A stretch of 24,696 nucleotides of DNA from NIOZ-UU13 sp964417935 (GTDB taxonomy: Bacteria; Planctomycetota; Phycisphaerae; Sedimentisphaerales; Anaerobacaceae): positions 1 to 24,696 of the forward strand of contig CAYQKF010000075.1 of assembly GCA_964417935.1 (NCBI GenBank). Reading direction: 5' to 3'. A program made the position numbers and the translations under genes. The notes beneath the pieces are model-generated. The model was not told the origin of the DNA, did no database searches, and saw only the letters and a program-made list of their open reading frames with translations. Shown one piece after another: positions 6,797-15,182 of this stretch. How positions within the stretch are numbered: the first letter of the stretch is position 1; every line of letters starts with the position of its first letter.

Positions 6797-8518
6797 ATGA
6801 AACCAAGTTTGGTTTTTGTAGGCGGCTGTGAGTTTTTATATCTTATCGAACAGCTACAGTCGAACCCGGATAAATACTTCCCCTTTGACGGCTGGTACTC
6901 TTATTTAGACTTCGGCCAAACGGACTCCTACCTTATTGTTCGCCAGCACCAGGACAGAATCATTAAGCAAAAACCTGCTGTCATCATTATCTCACAAATG
7001 GACACAATAACTACATCCATACGCAACATCCAGTTCAACCAAAACAACTCTAAAGCCGAGCTTGACGAACAGTTGAACGAAATTGTCGCACAGTGCGAGG
7101 AGATGATAGACATACTGTCCGGATTGTCCGTGCCTATCTTGTTGCAGTACTTCCCGTGGGCCAGGACAAAAATGCTCAACAGCTTCAAACCCAGCCCTGA
7201 GACCTATAATGAAGTGCAGTTTTTGAGAAAATACGTTACGGTTATGGAGGAGCTGGCCGTAAAACATTCAAACTTCTACTTTATGGATTTGTCCGGTATT
7301 TGCGCCTATTACGGTTATCAGCAAACCCTGAAGACAACAGACAAACCCTGGTCCACACACATTGCACATCCAGCCATATACATAACAGAGGAGTTTGCCC
7401 GCTGGATAAACTATATCTTAAGACGAGACAAGAAAGTCAAGTGCGTGCTCGTTGACCTTGATAATACAATGTGGCATGGTGTGCTTCGCGATGTGGGCAT
7501 TGAGAACCTCCAGATCCGACCCTACATAGAACGCTTCCGTTGGGAGGTATTGAGGGTACTGTATTCAAGAGGCATACTGATTGGAATTGTCAGCAAAAAC
7601 GACCCTTATCTTGAGCCACAGATAATGTCCTTTATTGAGCAGCATCTCTGGGGCGCAAAGCCCGCTTGCCTGGAGTTGAGCTGGGATGATAAATGGCAGG
7701 TCGTAAAAAAGATACAGCAGGAACTGAATATCGGTCTGGATTCGATGCTCTTCATCGATGACAGCGAGTTCGAGCGCGCTCAAATGAAAACCATGCTTCC
7801 CGAGGTTCGCGTCTGTGATGAGAACATTTTCGAAGAATTGCTCTATCTACCCGAACTTCAGCCCGAGTTTGTTACCGAAGAAAGCAAAAAGCGAACAGAG
7901 TTTTATCTTCAGGACAAACAAAGAAAAACTGTAGCGCATAAATTAACAACGGAGCAGTTCCTCCAGCAGTGCCAATTCAAAATCAATATAGAAAAAATGC
8001 AGCCTTACCAGGTTGACCGCGTTGCCGAGCTTATCCAGCGAACCAACCAGTTAAACACATCCATAAAGCGATATACGCAAAGCCAGATTGTCTTTTTCGG
8101 CCGCGACCGCCACTGTGATATTTTTACGGTAACCGTTTCTGATAAATTCGGCGACTACGGCCTGGTCGGAGTTTGTATAGGTTTTCATAAGAATAATGTT
8201 TACGAAATTGATACGCTGCTTTTCAGTTGCCGCGTTATGAGTAAAGGCGTCGAAGATTATACGCTTGCATCAGTTCTTAATTATGCCGCAAAGGAGAATT
8301 TTGATAAAGTGATTCTGCGATTTAAAAAAGGCCCGAAGAACGACCAGATGCGGACTATCCTGAGTAATAATAACTTTATCGAATCTGACGCTGATAATGA
8401 CTATTTGGTTTACAGTTTCGACCTGAAACAGCAGCAAATAAAGCCGTTCCCCAAATGGTTCTCCAGCACCAATTCTTTCAAAGAAATTGGTGCTTTTGAA
8501 AAAATTGGTGCTGGATAA
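6797..8518 (+). CDS. FkbH-like HAD-superfamily protein
   Basis: A 573-residue three-part protein from ATG 6797 (AAAGG ribosome binding site; the frame is open back to a TTG at 6761, without a binding site). Residues 1-200 resemble the SGNH-hydrolase-like N-terminal region of FkbH proteins. The central HAD domain has the nucleophile motif VDLDNTMW (D220, D222) and the acidic pair FIDDSEFE (D321, D322). The C-terminal third resembles a GNAT acyltransferase, with the family motif RTNQLN. FkbH enzymes load a glyceryl unit from 1,3-bisphosphoglycerate onto an acyl carrier protein in polyketide pathways. No polyketide synthase or carrier protein gene lies nearby, so the acceptor here is unknown. 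The stop codon overlaps the next start (TAATG), coupling it to the DNA glycosylase gene. Confidence 0.88.
   Translation: MKPSLVFVGGCEFLYLIEQLQSNPDKYFPFDGWYSYLDFGQTDSYLIVRQHQDRIIKQKPAVIIISQMDTITTSIRNIQFNQNNSKAELDEQLNEIVAQCEEMIDILSGLSVPILLQYFPWARTKMLNSFKPSPETYNEVQFLRKYVTVMEELAVKHSNFYFMDLSGICAYYGYQQTLKTTDKPWSTHIAHPAIYITEEFARWINYILRRDKKVKCVLVDLDNTMWHGVLRDVGIENLQIRPYIERFRWEVLRVLYSRGILIGIVSKNDPYLEPQIMSFIEQHLWGAKPACLELSWDDKWQVVKKIQQELNIGLDSMLFIDDSEFERAQMKTMLPEVRVCDENIFEELLYLPELQPEFVTEESKKRTEFYLQDKQRKTVAHKLTTEQFLQQCQFKINIEKMQPYQVDRVAELIQRTNQLNTSIKRYTQSQIVFFGRDRHCDIFTVTVSDKFGDYGLVGVCIGFHKNNVYEIDTLLFSCRVMSKGVEDYTLASVLNYAAKENFDKVILRFKKGPKNDQMRTILSNNNFIESDADNDYLVYSFDLKQQQIKPFPKWFSSTNSFKEIGAFEKIGAG
8463..8514 (+). 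other. Competing hairpins at the FkbH/glycosylase gene junction
   Basis: A left arm CCAGCACCAATT (8463-8474) can pair with either of two right arms: AATTGGTGCT (8485-8494, 10 bp) or AATTGGTGCTGG (8503-8514, 12 bp). The two right arms are a direct repeat that also encodes the repeated EIGAFEKIGAG tail of the FkbH protein. The structure ends two bases before the TAATG stop/start overlap, so it could affect translation of the downstream gene. Confidence 0.65.
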
Positions 8519-9183
8519 TGACTTGTGAAGCATTAACAGAGATTTATCGATTGCTTTATGATGCGTTCGGCCCTCAGCACTGGTGGCCCGGCGAAACCCG
8601 GTTCGAGATAATCACAGGCGCGATACTTACCCAGAATACAAGCTGGGCCAACGTCGAAAAAGCAATAACAAATCTAAAATCCGCCGACCGCCTGACCCCG
8701 GAAAAACTCCATCATTTTGACCCCGCACAGCTTGCCGAGCTTATCCGGCCAGCCGGCTATTACAATATAAAAGCCAAACGGCTCAAGAACTTCATAGACT
8801 GGCTCTTTGACAATTACGACGGCAAATTGACGAACCTTGAAAGCATTGATACCGAACAGCTAAGGGGCGAGCTTTTGGCGATAAAGGGCGTCGGTCGTGA
8901 AACCGCCGATTCGATTTTACTTTATGCCTTCGACAGGCCCATTTTCGTTGTGGATGCCTATACCGCTCGAATTGTTTTCCGGCACGGATTAATCGGGCCG
9001 GACGCTGATTACGAACAGTTACGAGAATTGTTTGAGTCGTCTCTGCCGCCCGATACACAGCTTTTCAATGAGTACCATGCGTTACTGGTAAGAGCGGGTA
9101 AAGAATTCTGCAGGCCAAAAGCCAGATGTCCCCGCTGCCCCCTCGAAAAATTACCGCATACCCTCGACGTGGAATATTTCTAA
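8518..9183 (+). CDS. Endonuclease III-like HhH-GPD DNA glycosylase (MagIII-type)
   Basis: A 221-residue base-excision repair glycosylase. It shows the family opening FEIITGAILTQNTSW, the helix-hairpin-helix LLAIKGVGRETADSILLYA, the catalytic Asp in VVDAY (D146), and a C-terminal iron-sulfur-like motif with three cysteines (FCRPKARCPRC). The lysine that makes endonuclease III a lyase is Glu128 here (GVGRET in place of GVGRKT). Such a residue is also seen in the 3-methyladenine glycosylase MagIII, so a monofunctional alkyl-purine glycosylase is more likely than a true Nth. The fourth cluster cysteine is missing, so cluster binding is doubtful. Its ATG shares a base with the FkbH stop, indicating translational coupling. 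Confidence 0.88.
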   Translation: MTCEALTEIYRLLYDAFGPQHWWPGETRFEIITGAILTQNTSWANVEKAITNLKSADRLTPEKLHHFDPAQLAELIRPAGYYNIKAKRLKNFIDWLFDNYDGKLTNLESIDTEQLRGELLAIKGVGRETADSILLYAFDRPIFVVDAYTARIVFRHGLIGPDADYEQLRELFESSLPPDTQLFNEYHALLVRAGKEFCRPKARCPRCPLEKLPHTLDVEYF

Positions 9184-9214
9184 AAGCTTCTAACAAAATG
9201 AACGTTCTCTCTTA

Positions 9215-9318
9215 CAGTCGTGCTGAGCAAAGCGAAGCATCTGGCTGGCAGAAATAAGAGATTCTTCGCGGAGTTTATCCTTGAACGAAGTGAAGGACTC
9301 AGAATGACAAATCGTGTT
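9215..9318. repeat. Dispersed repeat with imperfect dyad symmetry
   Basis: This non-coding stretch contains GCTGAGCAAAGCGAAGCATC near its start and GAACGAAGTGAAGGACTCAG then AATGACAAAT near its end. The two ends are roughly inverted versions of one sequence. Related text appears at 16341-16410 and 23620-23775. I have seen such GAAGCGAAG/CTCAGAATGAC repeats in planctomycete and other environmental genomes. No transposase is present. Confidence 0.55.
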
Positions 9319-9330
9319 TTGAGATAGTTA

Positions 9331-11382
9331 CTAAAGTACTTTTTGTCCGGGTCTTGCTCCGGTGTCGGCTGAGAGCATAAAGATATCTTTTCCGCCGGTG
9401 CCCGCTGCCAGAATCATACCTTCGGACAGGCCAAACCGCATTTGTCTGGGTTTAAGATTGGCCAGATAGATTACGATTTTGCCGGTCAGCTCATCCGGCT
9501 TATAGGCCTTGGCTATGGCGGCAAGAACGGTTTTCTCCGGCCCACCTACATCCAGAACCAGACGCAGCAGCTTATCGGCGCCTTCGACCGCCTCCGCCTT
9601 TATAACTTTTGCGATTCGCATATCAATCTTCGCGAAATCTTCAATGGTGCATTCCGGCTTGAACGGCTCAGTGGGTTCTGCTGCCGTTGGCTTTGAGCTT
9701 TGAGTTTGGCTTCCCGCAAGGCGGGGGCCCTCCTTACTTTCTTCTACCATCGCATTCACCTGTTCTTCATCAATTCTTTCAACTAATCGTTTAAAATCGT
9801 TTATCTTATGATTTTCCAGCACCGTCCCGATGTTTTCAAAACTTAATCTATCGACATTAAGAAATTTTTCGACTTTCTCAGCGTATTTGGGCAGGATGGG
9901 TTTGAGATAAATCGTTAAAATGCGGACGGCATTTATTACGGCAGTTAAGGTCGTTCGCGTTTTTTCCAAATCTGTTTTTATCGTTACCCACGGCTGATTC
10001 TGTTCGACATATCGGTTTGCCTCGTCGGCCAGGGCTGTAATTGTTCGGACAGCGGAAGCAAATTTAAGATTCTCATAGTCCTCGATAATCTGCGCTTTTG
10101 CAGCGGTGAGCTTATTGATTAAGTCGGTGCCCCGGTCGTCTAATCGGCCAAGTCGGCCGTCCAGTTTTTTCGTCAGCATCGGGCCTGAGCGGGAAGCCAG
10201 GTTTGCGAATTTGCCGACCAAATTGGAATTCGTCTTATTTATGAAATCATCAATTCTCAAATCTATATCTTCGATGCTGTCGGTCAGCTTGCTTGCATAG
10301 TAGTATCGCAGGTATTCGGGGCTTAGGTGCTTAACGTAGGTGCTTGCCTTAATAAATGTTCCGCGGGACTTGCTCATTTTTTCGCCGTTCACGGTCAAAA
10401 AGCCGTGGACGAAGAGCTTTTCGGCGGTTTTAATGCCGGAACCGATTAGCATTGCGGGCCAGAAAAGCGCATGAAAATACATAATGTCCTTGCCAATGAA
10501 GTGGTAAAGCTCGTATTCGCTGCTGCTTGCTCCCGCAGAGTTTGTGCCCGGCCAGACTTTATCAAAATCGATGTTGTTTTTATCACAGTAGTTTTTGGCT
10601 GAAGCCATATATCCGATTGGTGCATCCAGCCAGACGTAGAAGAATTTATTTTCTTCTCCGGGTATTTTGAACCCGAAATATGGCCCATCACGGGATATAT
10701 CCCAGTCCTTCAAACCCGCCTTGAACCATTCGTCGAGTTTGTTTGCCACTGATTTTTGGGTATGTCCTGCGGCAATGAGTTCTCTGAGCTGTTGTTCGTA
10801 ATCAGCGAGCTTGAAAAAATAGTGCTTGGACGTTTTTAGAACGGGTCTGGCTCCGCAGGTTGCACAATAGGGATTTATGAGGTCGGCGGGTCGATACGTT
10901 GTGCCGCAGACTTCACAGGAATCGCCGTACTGGTTCTCGGCTTTGCATCGGGGGCAGGTGCCGCGGACAAATCTGTCCGGCAGTGACATTTTGCAGTTTT
11001 CACAGTAGGTCTGCTCCACGTCTCGCGTAACGATTGAGCCGGCCTCGTTCAGACGGTTGAAAATAAGTTCGCTGAAATATTTATTTTCAGGCGAGTGGGT
11101 CGAGTAATAATTGTCGAATTCGATGTAAAAACGGTCGAAATCTGCTTTGTGCTTTTTGTGCATTTGTTCGATTAGCTGTTCAGGACTAATACCGGCAGCG
11201 CGGGCACTTATCATAATGGGCGTGCCGTGAGTGTCATCGGCGCAAAAGTAGAGACACTCGTTGCCGCACATCTTCTGGAAGCGCACCCAGATATCGGTCT
11301 GGAGATATTCTACCAAATGCCCGATATGTATCGGGCCGTTCGCGTAAGGTAAAGCTGATGTTACGACGATTTTGCGGGGCAT
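9331..11382 (-). CDS. metG: Methionyl-tRNA synthetase with C-terminal tRNA-binding domain
   Basis: A 683-residue class I aminoacyl-tRNA synthetase that charges tRNA-Met in the cytoplasm. The HIGH motif is HIGH at 19-22 within PYANGPIHIGHL, and KMSKS is at 335-339. Four CxxC pairs at 127/130, 143/146, 156/159 and 173/176 form the two-zinc knuckle of the long MetG1 type, as in E. coli. The anticodon-binding helical domain covers about 390-530. After a linker rich in Ser, Thr and Pro, an EMAP/Trbp111-type OB-fold tRNA-binding domain occupies about 575-683 (FAKIDMRIAKVI, LKPRQMRFGLSEGM). Length and domains are complete. It lies 16 bases after the PSP1 gene and is probably the last gene of that transcript. 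Confidence 0.97.
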   Translation of the reverse strand: MPRKIVVTSALPYANGPIHIGHLVEYLQTDIWVRFQKMCGNECLYFCADDTHGTPIMISARAAGISPEQLIEQMHKKHKADFDRFYIEFDNYYSTHSPENKYFSELIFNRLNEAGSIVTRDVEQTYCENCKMSLPDRFVRGTCPRCKAENQYGDSCEVCGTTYRPADLINPYCATCGARPVLKTSKHYFFKLADYEQQLRELIAAGHTQKSVANKLDEWFKAGLKDWDISRDGPYFGFKIPGEENKFFYVWLDAPIGYMASAKNYCDKNNIDFDKVWPGTNSAGASSSEYELYHFIGKDIMYFHALFWPAMLIGSGIKTAEKLFVHGFLTVNGEKMSKSRGTFIKASTYVKHLSPEYLRYYYASKLTDSIEDIDLRIDDFINKTNSNLVGKFANLASRSGPMLTKKLDGRLGRLDDRGTDLINKLTAAKAQIIEDYENLKFASAVRTITALADEANRYVEQNQPWVTIKTDLEKTRTTLTAVINAVRILTIYLKPILPKYAEKVEKFLNVDRLSFENIGTVLENHKINDFKRLVERIDEEQVNAMVEESKEGPRLAGSQTQSSKPTAAEPTEPFKPECTIEDFAKIDMRIAKVIKAEAVEGADKLLRLVLDVGGPEKTVLAAIAKAYKPDELTGKIVIYLANLKPRQMRFGLSEGMILAAGTGGKDIFMLSADTGARPGQKVL

Positions 11383-11398
11383 ATTTCTTCCTTGACGA

Positions 11399-12376
11399 TT
11401 ATTGCTCCTTGGTCTCCGGGTTGTTTTGCTTGTTGTTTTTTGGGGTATTGTCTTGTTCTTCTTTTGTTGTTTTAGAGGCGCGAATTATCTCAATCTCATC
11501 GACGGGGACAGCGGCCTTTTCTCCACTTTCGTATTCGACCACAACAAGCTGCGTCAATATCTGGGTATCCACGACTTTGCCCTGACCGTGTTTGGTCTTT
11601 ACTTTCGTATTCTTTTTTGGTAGTCGTTTTTTAAGCTCGGTGTAAGTTTCGTCTTCATACCGCAGGCAGCACTTCAATCTGCCGCAATACCCGGAGATTT
11701 TGGCCGGGTCGAGAGTTGCCTTTTGCATCTTGGCCATTCGCATATTGACCGGCTTTAAGAGTTTAAGAAATCTTTGGCAGCAGCATTGTTGTCCACAGCT
11801 TTCTACATCACCGAGCAGTTTGGCTTCGTCGCGAGAGCCGATTTGACGCATTTCGATTCTTGTCTGGTATTCCTGGGCAACTTTTTTTACCAGGTCTCGA
11901 AAATCCACTCGTCCATCGGACATAAAGTAGAAGATGATACGTTCCCCACCGAATACGTGCTCTGCGTCGACTATTTTCATCGGGAGGTCCATCTCTTTGA
12001 TGAAGTGCCTGCAGCATTCCATCTCTTCTTGTGCGATTTTCCGCAGATGCCGTTCTTCGCTTACATCGGCAGTGGTTGCGTAACGAATGAATTTGCCGGC
12101 CTTGCCTGGGGAAAAATCAATATCGCTGTCCTCGAAATACTCTTGTATTTGCTCTTCGCTTAATTTAAGCTGGCCGCCCTTGTAGGCGGTGAGCCGGCCA
12201 ACGAGGTAACCTAATTCAAGACCTCTTTCGGTTTTTATCACCACGCGGGGGTTGATTTTGGATATTCTGGTTTCGCGGTGCTCGAAGAAGCCGAGCGTAT
12301 TCATCCGACCATAGCTAACCAGCATATACTTTTTATTTTTTGCCTGTTTAGACCTTGTTTCTAAGATTTTCGACAT
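11399..12376 (-). CDS. PSP1 domain protein, RicT/YaaT-like
   Basis: A 325-residue cytoplasmic protein. The PSP1 core (about 95-215) includes AEHVFGGERIIFYF and GRVDFRDLVKKVAQEYQTRIEMRQIGSRDEAKLLG. Two cysteine clusters follow, CGQQCCCQRFL and CGRLKCCLRYE. In Bacillus subtilis the homologue RicT (YaaT) uses such cysteines to bind an iron-sulfur cluster in the Y-complex, which adjusts RNase Y cleavage of mRNA. The last 30 residues are a low-complexity Lys/Asn/Thr/Glu tail. The gene lies between holB and metG, matching the yaaT neighbourhood of Bacillota, which supports the assignment. No RicA or RicF homologue is seen in the window, so whether a Y-complex exists here is open. Confidence 0.88.
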   Translation of the reverse strand: MSKILETRSKQAKNKKYMLVSYGRMNTLGFFEHRETRISKINPRVVIKTERGLELGYLVGRLTAYKGGQLKLSEEQIQEYFEDSDIDFSPGKAGKFIRYATTADVSEERHLRKIAQEEMECCRHFIKEMDLPMKIVDAEHVFGGERIIFYFMSDGRVDFRDLVKKVAQEYQTRIEMRQIGSRDEAKLLGDVESCGQQCCCQRFLKLLKPVNMRMAKMQKATLDPAKISGYCGRLKCCLRYEDETYTELKKRLPKKNTKVKTKHGQGKVVDTQILTQLVVVEYESGEKAAVPVDEIEIIRASKTTKEEQDNTPKNNKQNNPETKEQ

Positions 12377-12448
12377 CCGGATTATCCCGATTAATACCGG
12401 TGTTAAGTTATACCATCACCCTGTCAATTTTGATTTTGCCAGTCAAAA

Positions 12449-12467
12449 CCTGCGGTGAAACCGCAGG
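12449..12467 (-). terminator. GC-rich hairpin between holB and the PSP1 gene
   Basis: The stem CCTGCGG/CCGCAGG (7 bp) has a TGAAA loop. It lies in the 146-base gap between holB and the PSP1 gene. No long U-run follows on the minus strand, so it may act as a weak terminator or an mRNA-processing site rather than a full stop. Confidence 0.4.
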
Positions 12468-12489
12468 CTAAATATTTCCATTTATTTAG

Positions 12490-12508
12490 CCCCACGTTTC
12501 ACGTGGGG
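12490..12508 (-). terminator. Strong hairpin just after holB
   Basis: The stem CCCCACGT/ACGTGGGG (8 bp) has a three-base TTC loop and starts 14 bases downstream of the holB stop. On the minus strand the stem is followed by GCTAAATAAATGG, which is AT-rich but lacks a clean U-run. Similar CCCCACG/CGTGG sequences occur in the repeats at 21873-21957, so it may be a dispersed hairpin element placed here. Confidence 0.4.
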
Positions 12509-12522
12509 TTCCCTGACTATAA

Positions 12523-13635
12523 TTAAACCGTCATTCTATCAGACTCGGCGAGATTTAACAATAGCTTCTCGAAAATAAGCTTTTCATTGACGCTGGACTC
12601 TATCCAGCGCAGCACTTTGTAGCAGTCGGAGATTTTTTCCGCCGAGAGCTCGGCATCGAAACGACCGGCCAACTTTTTTACCTGCTCTTTTTGGTCGAAA
12701 TTGATAGCCTCTTTCGCCGGCGTAATATTCAGATTCATTGCATCGTACAGGGCTGATATGGTGATTCGGACAAGGGTCTTTGTAGCTCTTCGGTTGATGT
12801 CGGTTTTACTTGTGGCCTTGTCAAGGTTCGTCCAGGCGCCGGCGATTTTTTTACTTTTCTCCAGGAGTTTCTGAGCCAGGCTCAGGGCATCGGCAATTTC
12901 ATAGTAGGCTAAGGAGTTTACCAGCTCTTTTTTGGTTTCGTAAAGGTTTGCATCGGCCAGCTCAAGTTCCGCCCACTGTTGAGCTGTCCCTAAACTGCCC
13001 TGAGCCAGACGTGCAAAGTATCGGGCCTTCTTTTCTTCGATGTCCATCTGTTGCAATCTTTCGATTATCTGCTCTTCGTCTATGAGGCCGAACCGGATTA
13101 TTTGAGACCTTGATTTCGTTGTGGGCAGAAGTTTCTCCAGACGGGTGCAAAGCAGAATAATGGAACAATATGCGGGAGGCTCTTCCAGGACTTTCAATAA
13201 ACAATTCTGCGAGGAGTCGTTTAGCCTTTCTGCCTCGCTGATAACAAAGACCTTTCTTTGCGAAAGAGTCGGCCTGGTCGATACTTTTGCAATCAGAAAC
13301 TCTCGAATGACATCTATCGGCAAATCCACGGGTGGAGGCTTGCCTTTGCCGTCTTTAGTGAATTCCCGGAGTTCCTTATAGATGTGATTGAAATCCGGAT
13401 GTGAGCCGGCTTCGAAAAGTTGGCAGGCTCGGCACGAACCGCAGCTATCGGCAAAGTCATTTTCTATAACGGGGTTTTTGCACAGCAGCAGCTTGGCCCA
13501 TTCGCAGACGGTCTTGAATTTGCCGACACCTTCAGGCCCGGCAAAAATATACGCATGCGCCCATTTGCCCAAGGCAAAGGCCCTTTGCAAAATGTCGATT
13601 GCTTTGTCCTGACAGAAAATCTCTTTAAATGACAT
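12523..13635 (-). CDS. holB: DNA polymerase III delta-prime subunit
   Basis: A 370-residue AAA+ clamp-loader subunit that helps load the sliding clamp during replication. It has a P-loop-like GPEGVGK (33-39) in which the usual Thr/Ser is replaced by Phe, as tolerated in delta-prime because it does not hydrolyse ATP. The zinc module has C52, C65, C68 and C71. The sensor segment reads KSRSQIIRF where the common motif is SRC. The C-terminal third is the helical collar domain. The ATG at 13635 directly abuts the stop of tmk, and tmk-holB adjacency is widely conserved, which supports the call over a DnaX assignment; the length is also too short for DnaX. Confidence 0.93.
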   Translation of the reverse strand: MSFKEIFCQDKAIDILQRAFALGKWAHAYIFAGPEGVGKFKTVCEWAKLLLCKNPVIENDFADSCGSCRACQLFEAGSHPDFNHIYKELREFTKDGKGKPPPVDLPIDVIREFLIAKVSTRPTLSQRKVFVISEAERLNDSSQNCLLKVLEEPPAYCSIILLCTRLEKLLPTTKSRSQIIRFGLIDEEQIIERLQQMDIEEKKARYFARLAQGSLGTAQQWAELELADANLYETKKELVNSLAYYEIADALSLAQKLLEKSKKIAGAWTNLDKATSKTDINRRATKTLVRITISALYDAMNLNITPAKEAINFDQKEQVKKLAGRFDAELSAEKISDCYKVLRWIESSVNEKLIFEKLLLNLAESDRMTV

Positions 13636-14346
13636 TTATGTAAAACTCACCTCAAAGATAAGCTGCAATATCTTCTTATGAACTGTTTTAATATTACCTT
13701 GGCTGCCATCTACTATTTTCACAATTCCGGGGTAATACTGTGCCAATTTGAGAAAGCCTTTCCTGACCTTTCTATGGTATTCAAGAGGTCTCGAATCAAA
13801 CCGGTCAACGACAACATTTTTAAACAAGTAACTTTGATTTGCATCCTCGTGGTTCACTTTAGTTTTTTGGTATGGTTTCCGTCCGGCACGTTTAAGTCCT
13901 TCCTCAACAGGTATATCGATGATGATCGTCAAATCGGGCCAGACATCTGCAACTGCAAGTTTCCCAAGTTCAATTATCTTCTCAACAGGATATCCGCTGC
14001 TGCCTTGGTAAGCACACGTGGACGATATGAATCTATCACACAAAACTGTCTTACCTATTTCTAAAGATGGTTTGATTATTTCAGCAGCAAGTTGAGCTCG
14101 CGATGCCATGAACAGCATAACCTCTGTATGTACATCCATTGCGCCTTGAGCGTCATACTTGAGAAGACGGGTAATTTGGTTCCCGATTTTAGTGCCCCCA
14201 GGGTCGTTAGTTTGGACAACCGGTACGCCCTCGTTCTTGAGGTATGTGGAGAGCAACTCTAATTGGACCGTCTTTCCGCAGCCGTCCGGCCCATCAAGTA
14301 CAATAAACTTGCCTGAAAATTTGTCTTTCAAATCCCTGTTTTTCAA
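13636..14346 (-). CDS. tmk: Thymidylate kinase
   Basis: A 236-residue dTMP kinase that makes dTDP for DNA synthesis. The P-loop is GPDGCGKT (19-26), the DPGGT segment takes the place of the usual EPGGT, and the DRF motif is in CDRFISSTCAYQG. It is about 20-30 residues longer than typical Tmk, with an extra loop around 155-185. The start is TTG at 14346, six bases after the upstream NTase stop, with AGGA as ribosome binding site inside the NTase end. The same TTG-AAA-AA start is seen in the partial copy at 15739-15816. The first 25 codons exist in two further degenerate copies upstream, which points to repeated insertion at the P-loop. tmk leads the tmk-holB-PSP1-metG cluster. Confidence 0.94.
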   Translation of the reverse strand: MKNRDLKDKFSGKFIVLDGPDGCGKTVQLELLSTYLKNEGVPVVQTNDPGGTKIGNQITRLLKYDAQGAMDVHTEVMLFMASRAQLAAEIIKPSLEIGKTVLCDRFISSTCAYQGSSGYPVEKIIELGKLAVADVWPDLTIIIDIPVEEGLKRAGRKPYQKTKVNHEDANQSYLFKNVVVDRFDSRPLEYHRKVRKGFLKLAQYYPGIVKIVDGSQGNIKTVHKKILQLIFEVSFT

Positions 14347-14352
14347 CTTTTT

Positions 14353-14928
14353 CTATCCTGAATTTAATTGTTCTTTAGCTTGTTTTAGGAGTCGTTCAAG
14401 AGAGCTTTCCACTTTCAGTTCTTTAGCCCACTTATACAGATAATCCCGGTCGAGATGGTCATATTGGATTATCGCAACGCAAAGGGCATCACGAAATTGC
14501 TGTTCTGAGCTGCTATTTTTAGCCCATTCAAGCTTGCTCAAAATGGTATCTTCCGGCGAAAGGATATAAAGGTCTTTTCCAAGCAGTTTTTCTTTTCTTT
14601 TTCTGCGAAATTCTTCAGCATGAAAGTCCGTCTTTTTTCGGATCATCAAGTCGGCTTTCCAGGCATTTTCTACATCGATTATATTGAACATGGTATTCCG
14701 CTTGAGGGCTTCGAGAGCAGCGTCGCTGCTTACATAGAAAGCATCGCCGAGCAGTTTTAAAAAATTAGTGAGTTGTTCCTCGTTTGGATTGATGATTATG
14801 TCTGCATCCTGCGTTGAACGTTCGACTCCATAGAAGCTCGCTGCGATAGAGCCGCAGATGACATAATCAATGCCGGCCTGTTGTAAGTTTTCGACAACAC
14901 TTTGTAAAAAATCTTTCAGCGAGGTCAT
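14353..14928 (-). CDS. AbiEii-like nucleotidyltransferase (DUF6036-type), putative toxin
   Basis: A 191-residue nucleotidyltransferase-fold protein. The core motif is CGSIAASFYG (G26-S27) followed by RSTQDADI (D41, D43), with a third acidic residue D93 in WKADLMI. The later LSPEDTILSKLEW segment is typical of AbiEii/AbiGii-type and related nucleotidyltransferases. Such enzymes act as toxins that modify tRNA or other targets, held in check by a partner gene upstream. The ATG directly abuts the stop of the 83-residue gene, and tmk starts six bases after its own stop, so the three genes are likely co-transcribed. It lies in the AT-rich insert between two copies of the tmk 5' end. The toxin role is inferred from family and pairing. 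Confidence 0.75.
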   Translation of the reverse strand: MTSLKDFLQSVVENLQQAGIDYVICGSIAASFYGVERSTQDADIIINPNEEQLTNFLKLLGDAFYVSSDAALEALKRNTMFNIIDVENAWKADLMIRKKTDFHAEEFRRKRKEKLLGKDLYILSPEDTILSKLEWAKNSSSEQQFRDALCVAIIQYDHLDRDYLYKWAKELKVESSLERLLKQAKEQLNSG

Positions 14929-15180
14929 CTATTTAAGTCCCTTTGCTGCGATTATTTTGCGAGAAAGCTCATAACCAACCGTTCTTCGGAGCAATTCCTT
15001 TTTTATCTGGGTATCTGTAAAATCAGGATGCAGTTTTTTTATCCCGGCTATTACATTTTGTCTAACATTATCGCTAATCTCGAAGGATATAAGTGCCCGT
15101 TTCTGCGGAGTCAATCTTCGCAGGATTTCAAACTGTTTTCTCGCAGCTTCAAGAGTAGTATCTGCTGGTATTGCGTTCAT
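14929..15180 (-). CDS. Small helical protein, putative partner/antitoxin of the nucleotidyltransferase
   Basis: An 83-residue protein from ATG 15180, chosen because AAGGA lies 7 bases upstream; the frame stays open to a GTG at 15201 but that part overlaps the tmk fragment. The sequence is helical and charged (ARKQFEILRRLTPQKRALIS), with FTDTQIKKELLRRTVG near the end. Proteins of this kind are common immediately upstream of AbiEii/DUF6036-like nucleotidyltransferases. It abuts the nucleotidyltransferase start, as expected of an antitoxin-toxin pair. I do not recognise a named family, and no DNA-binding motif is obvious. Its ribosome binding site begins right at the end of the truncated tmk copy. 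Confidence 0.7.
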   Translation of the reverse strand: MNAIPADTTLEAARKQFEILRRLTPQKRALISFEISDNVRQNVIAGIKKLHPDFTDTQIKKELLRRTVGYELSRKIIAAKGLK

Positions 15181-15182
15181 TT

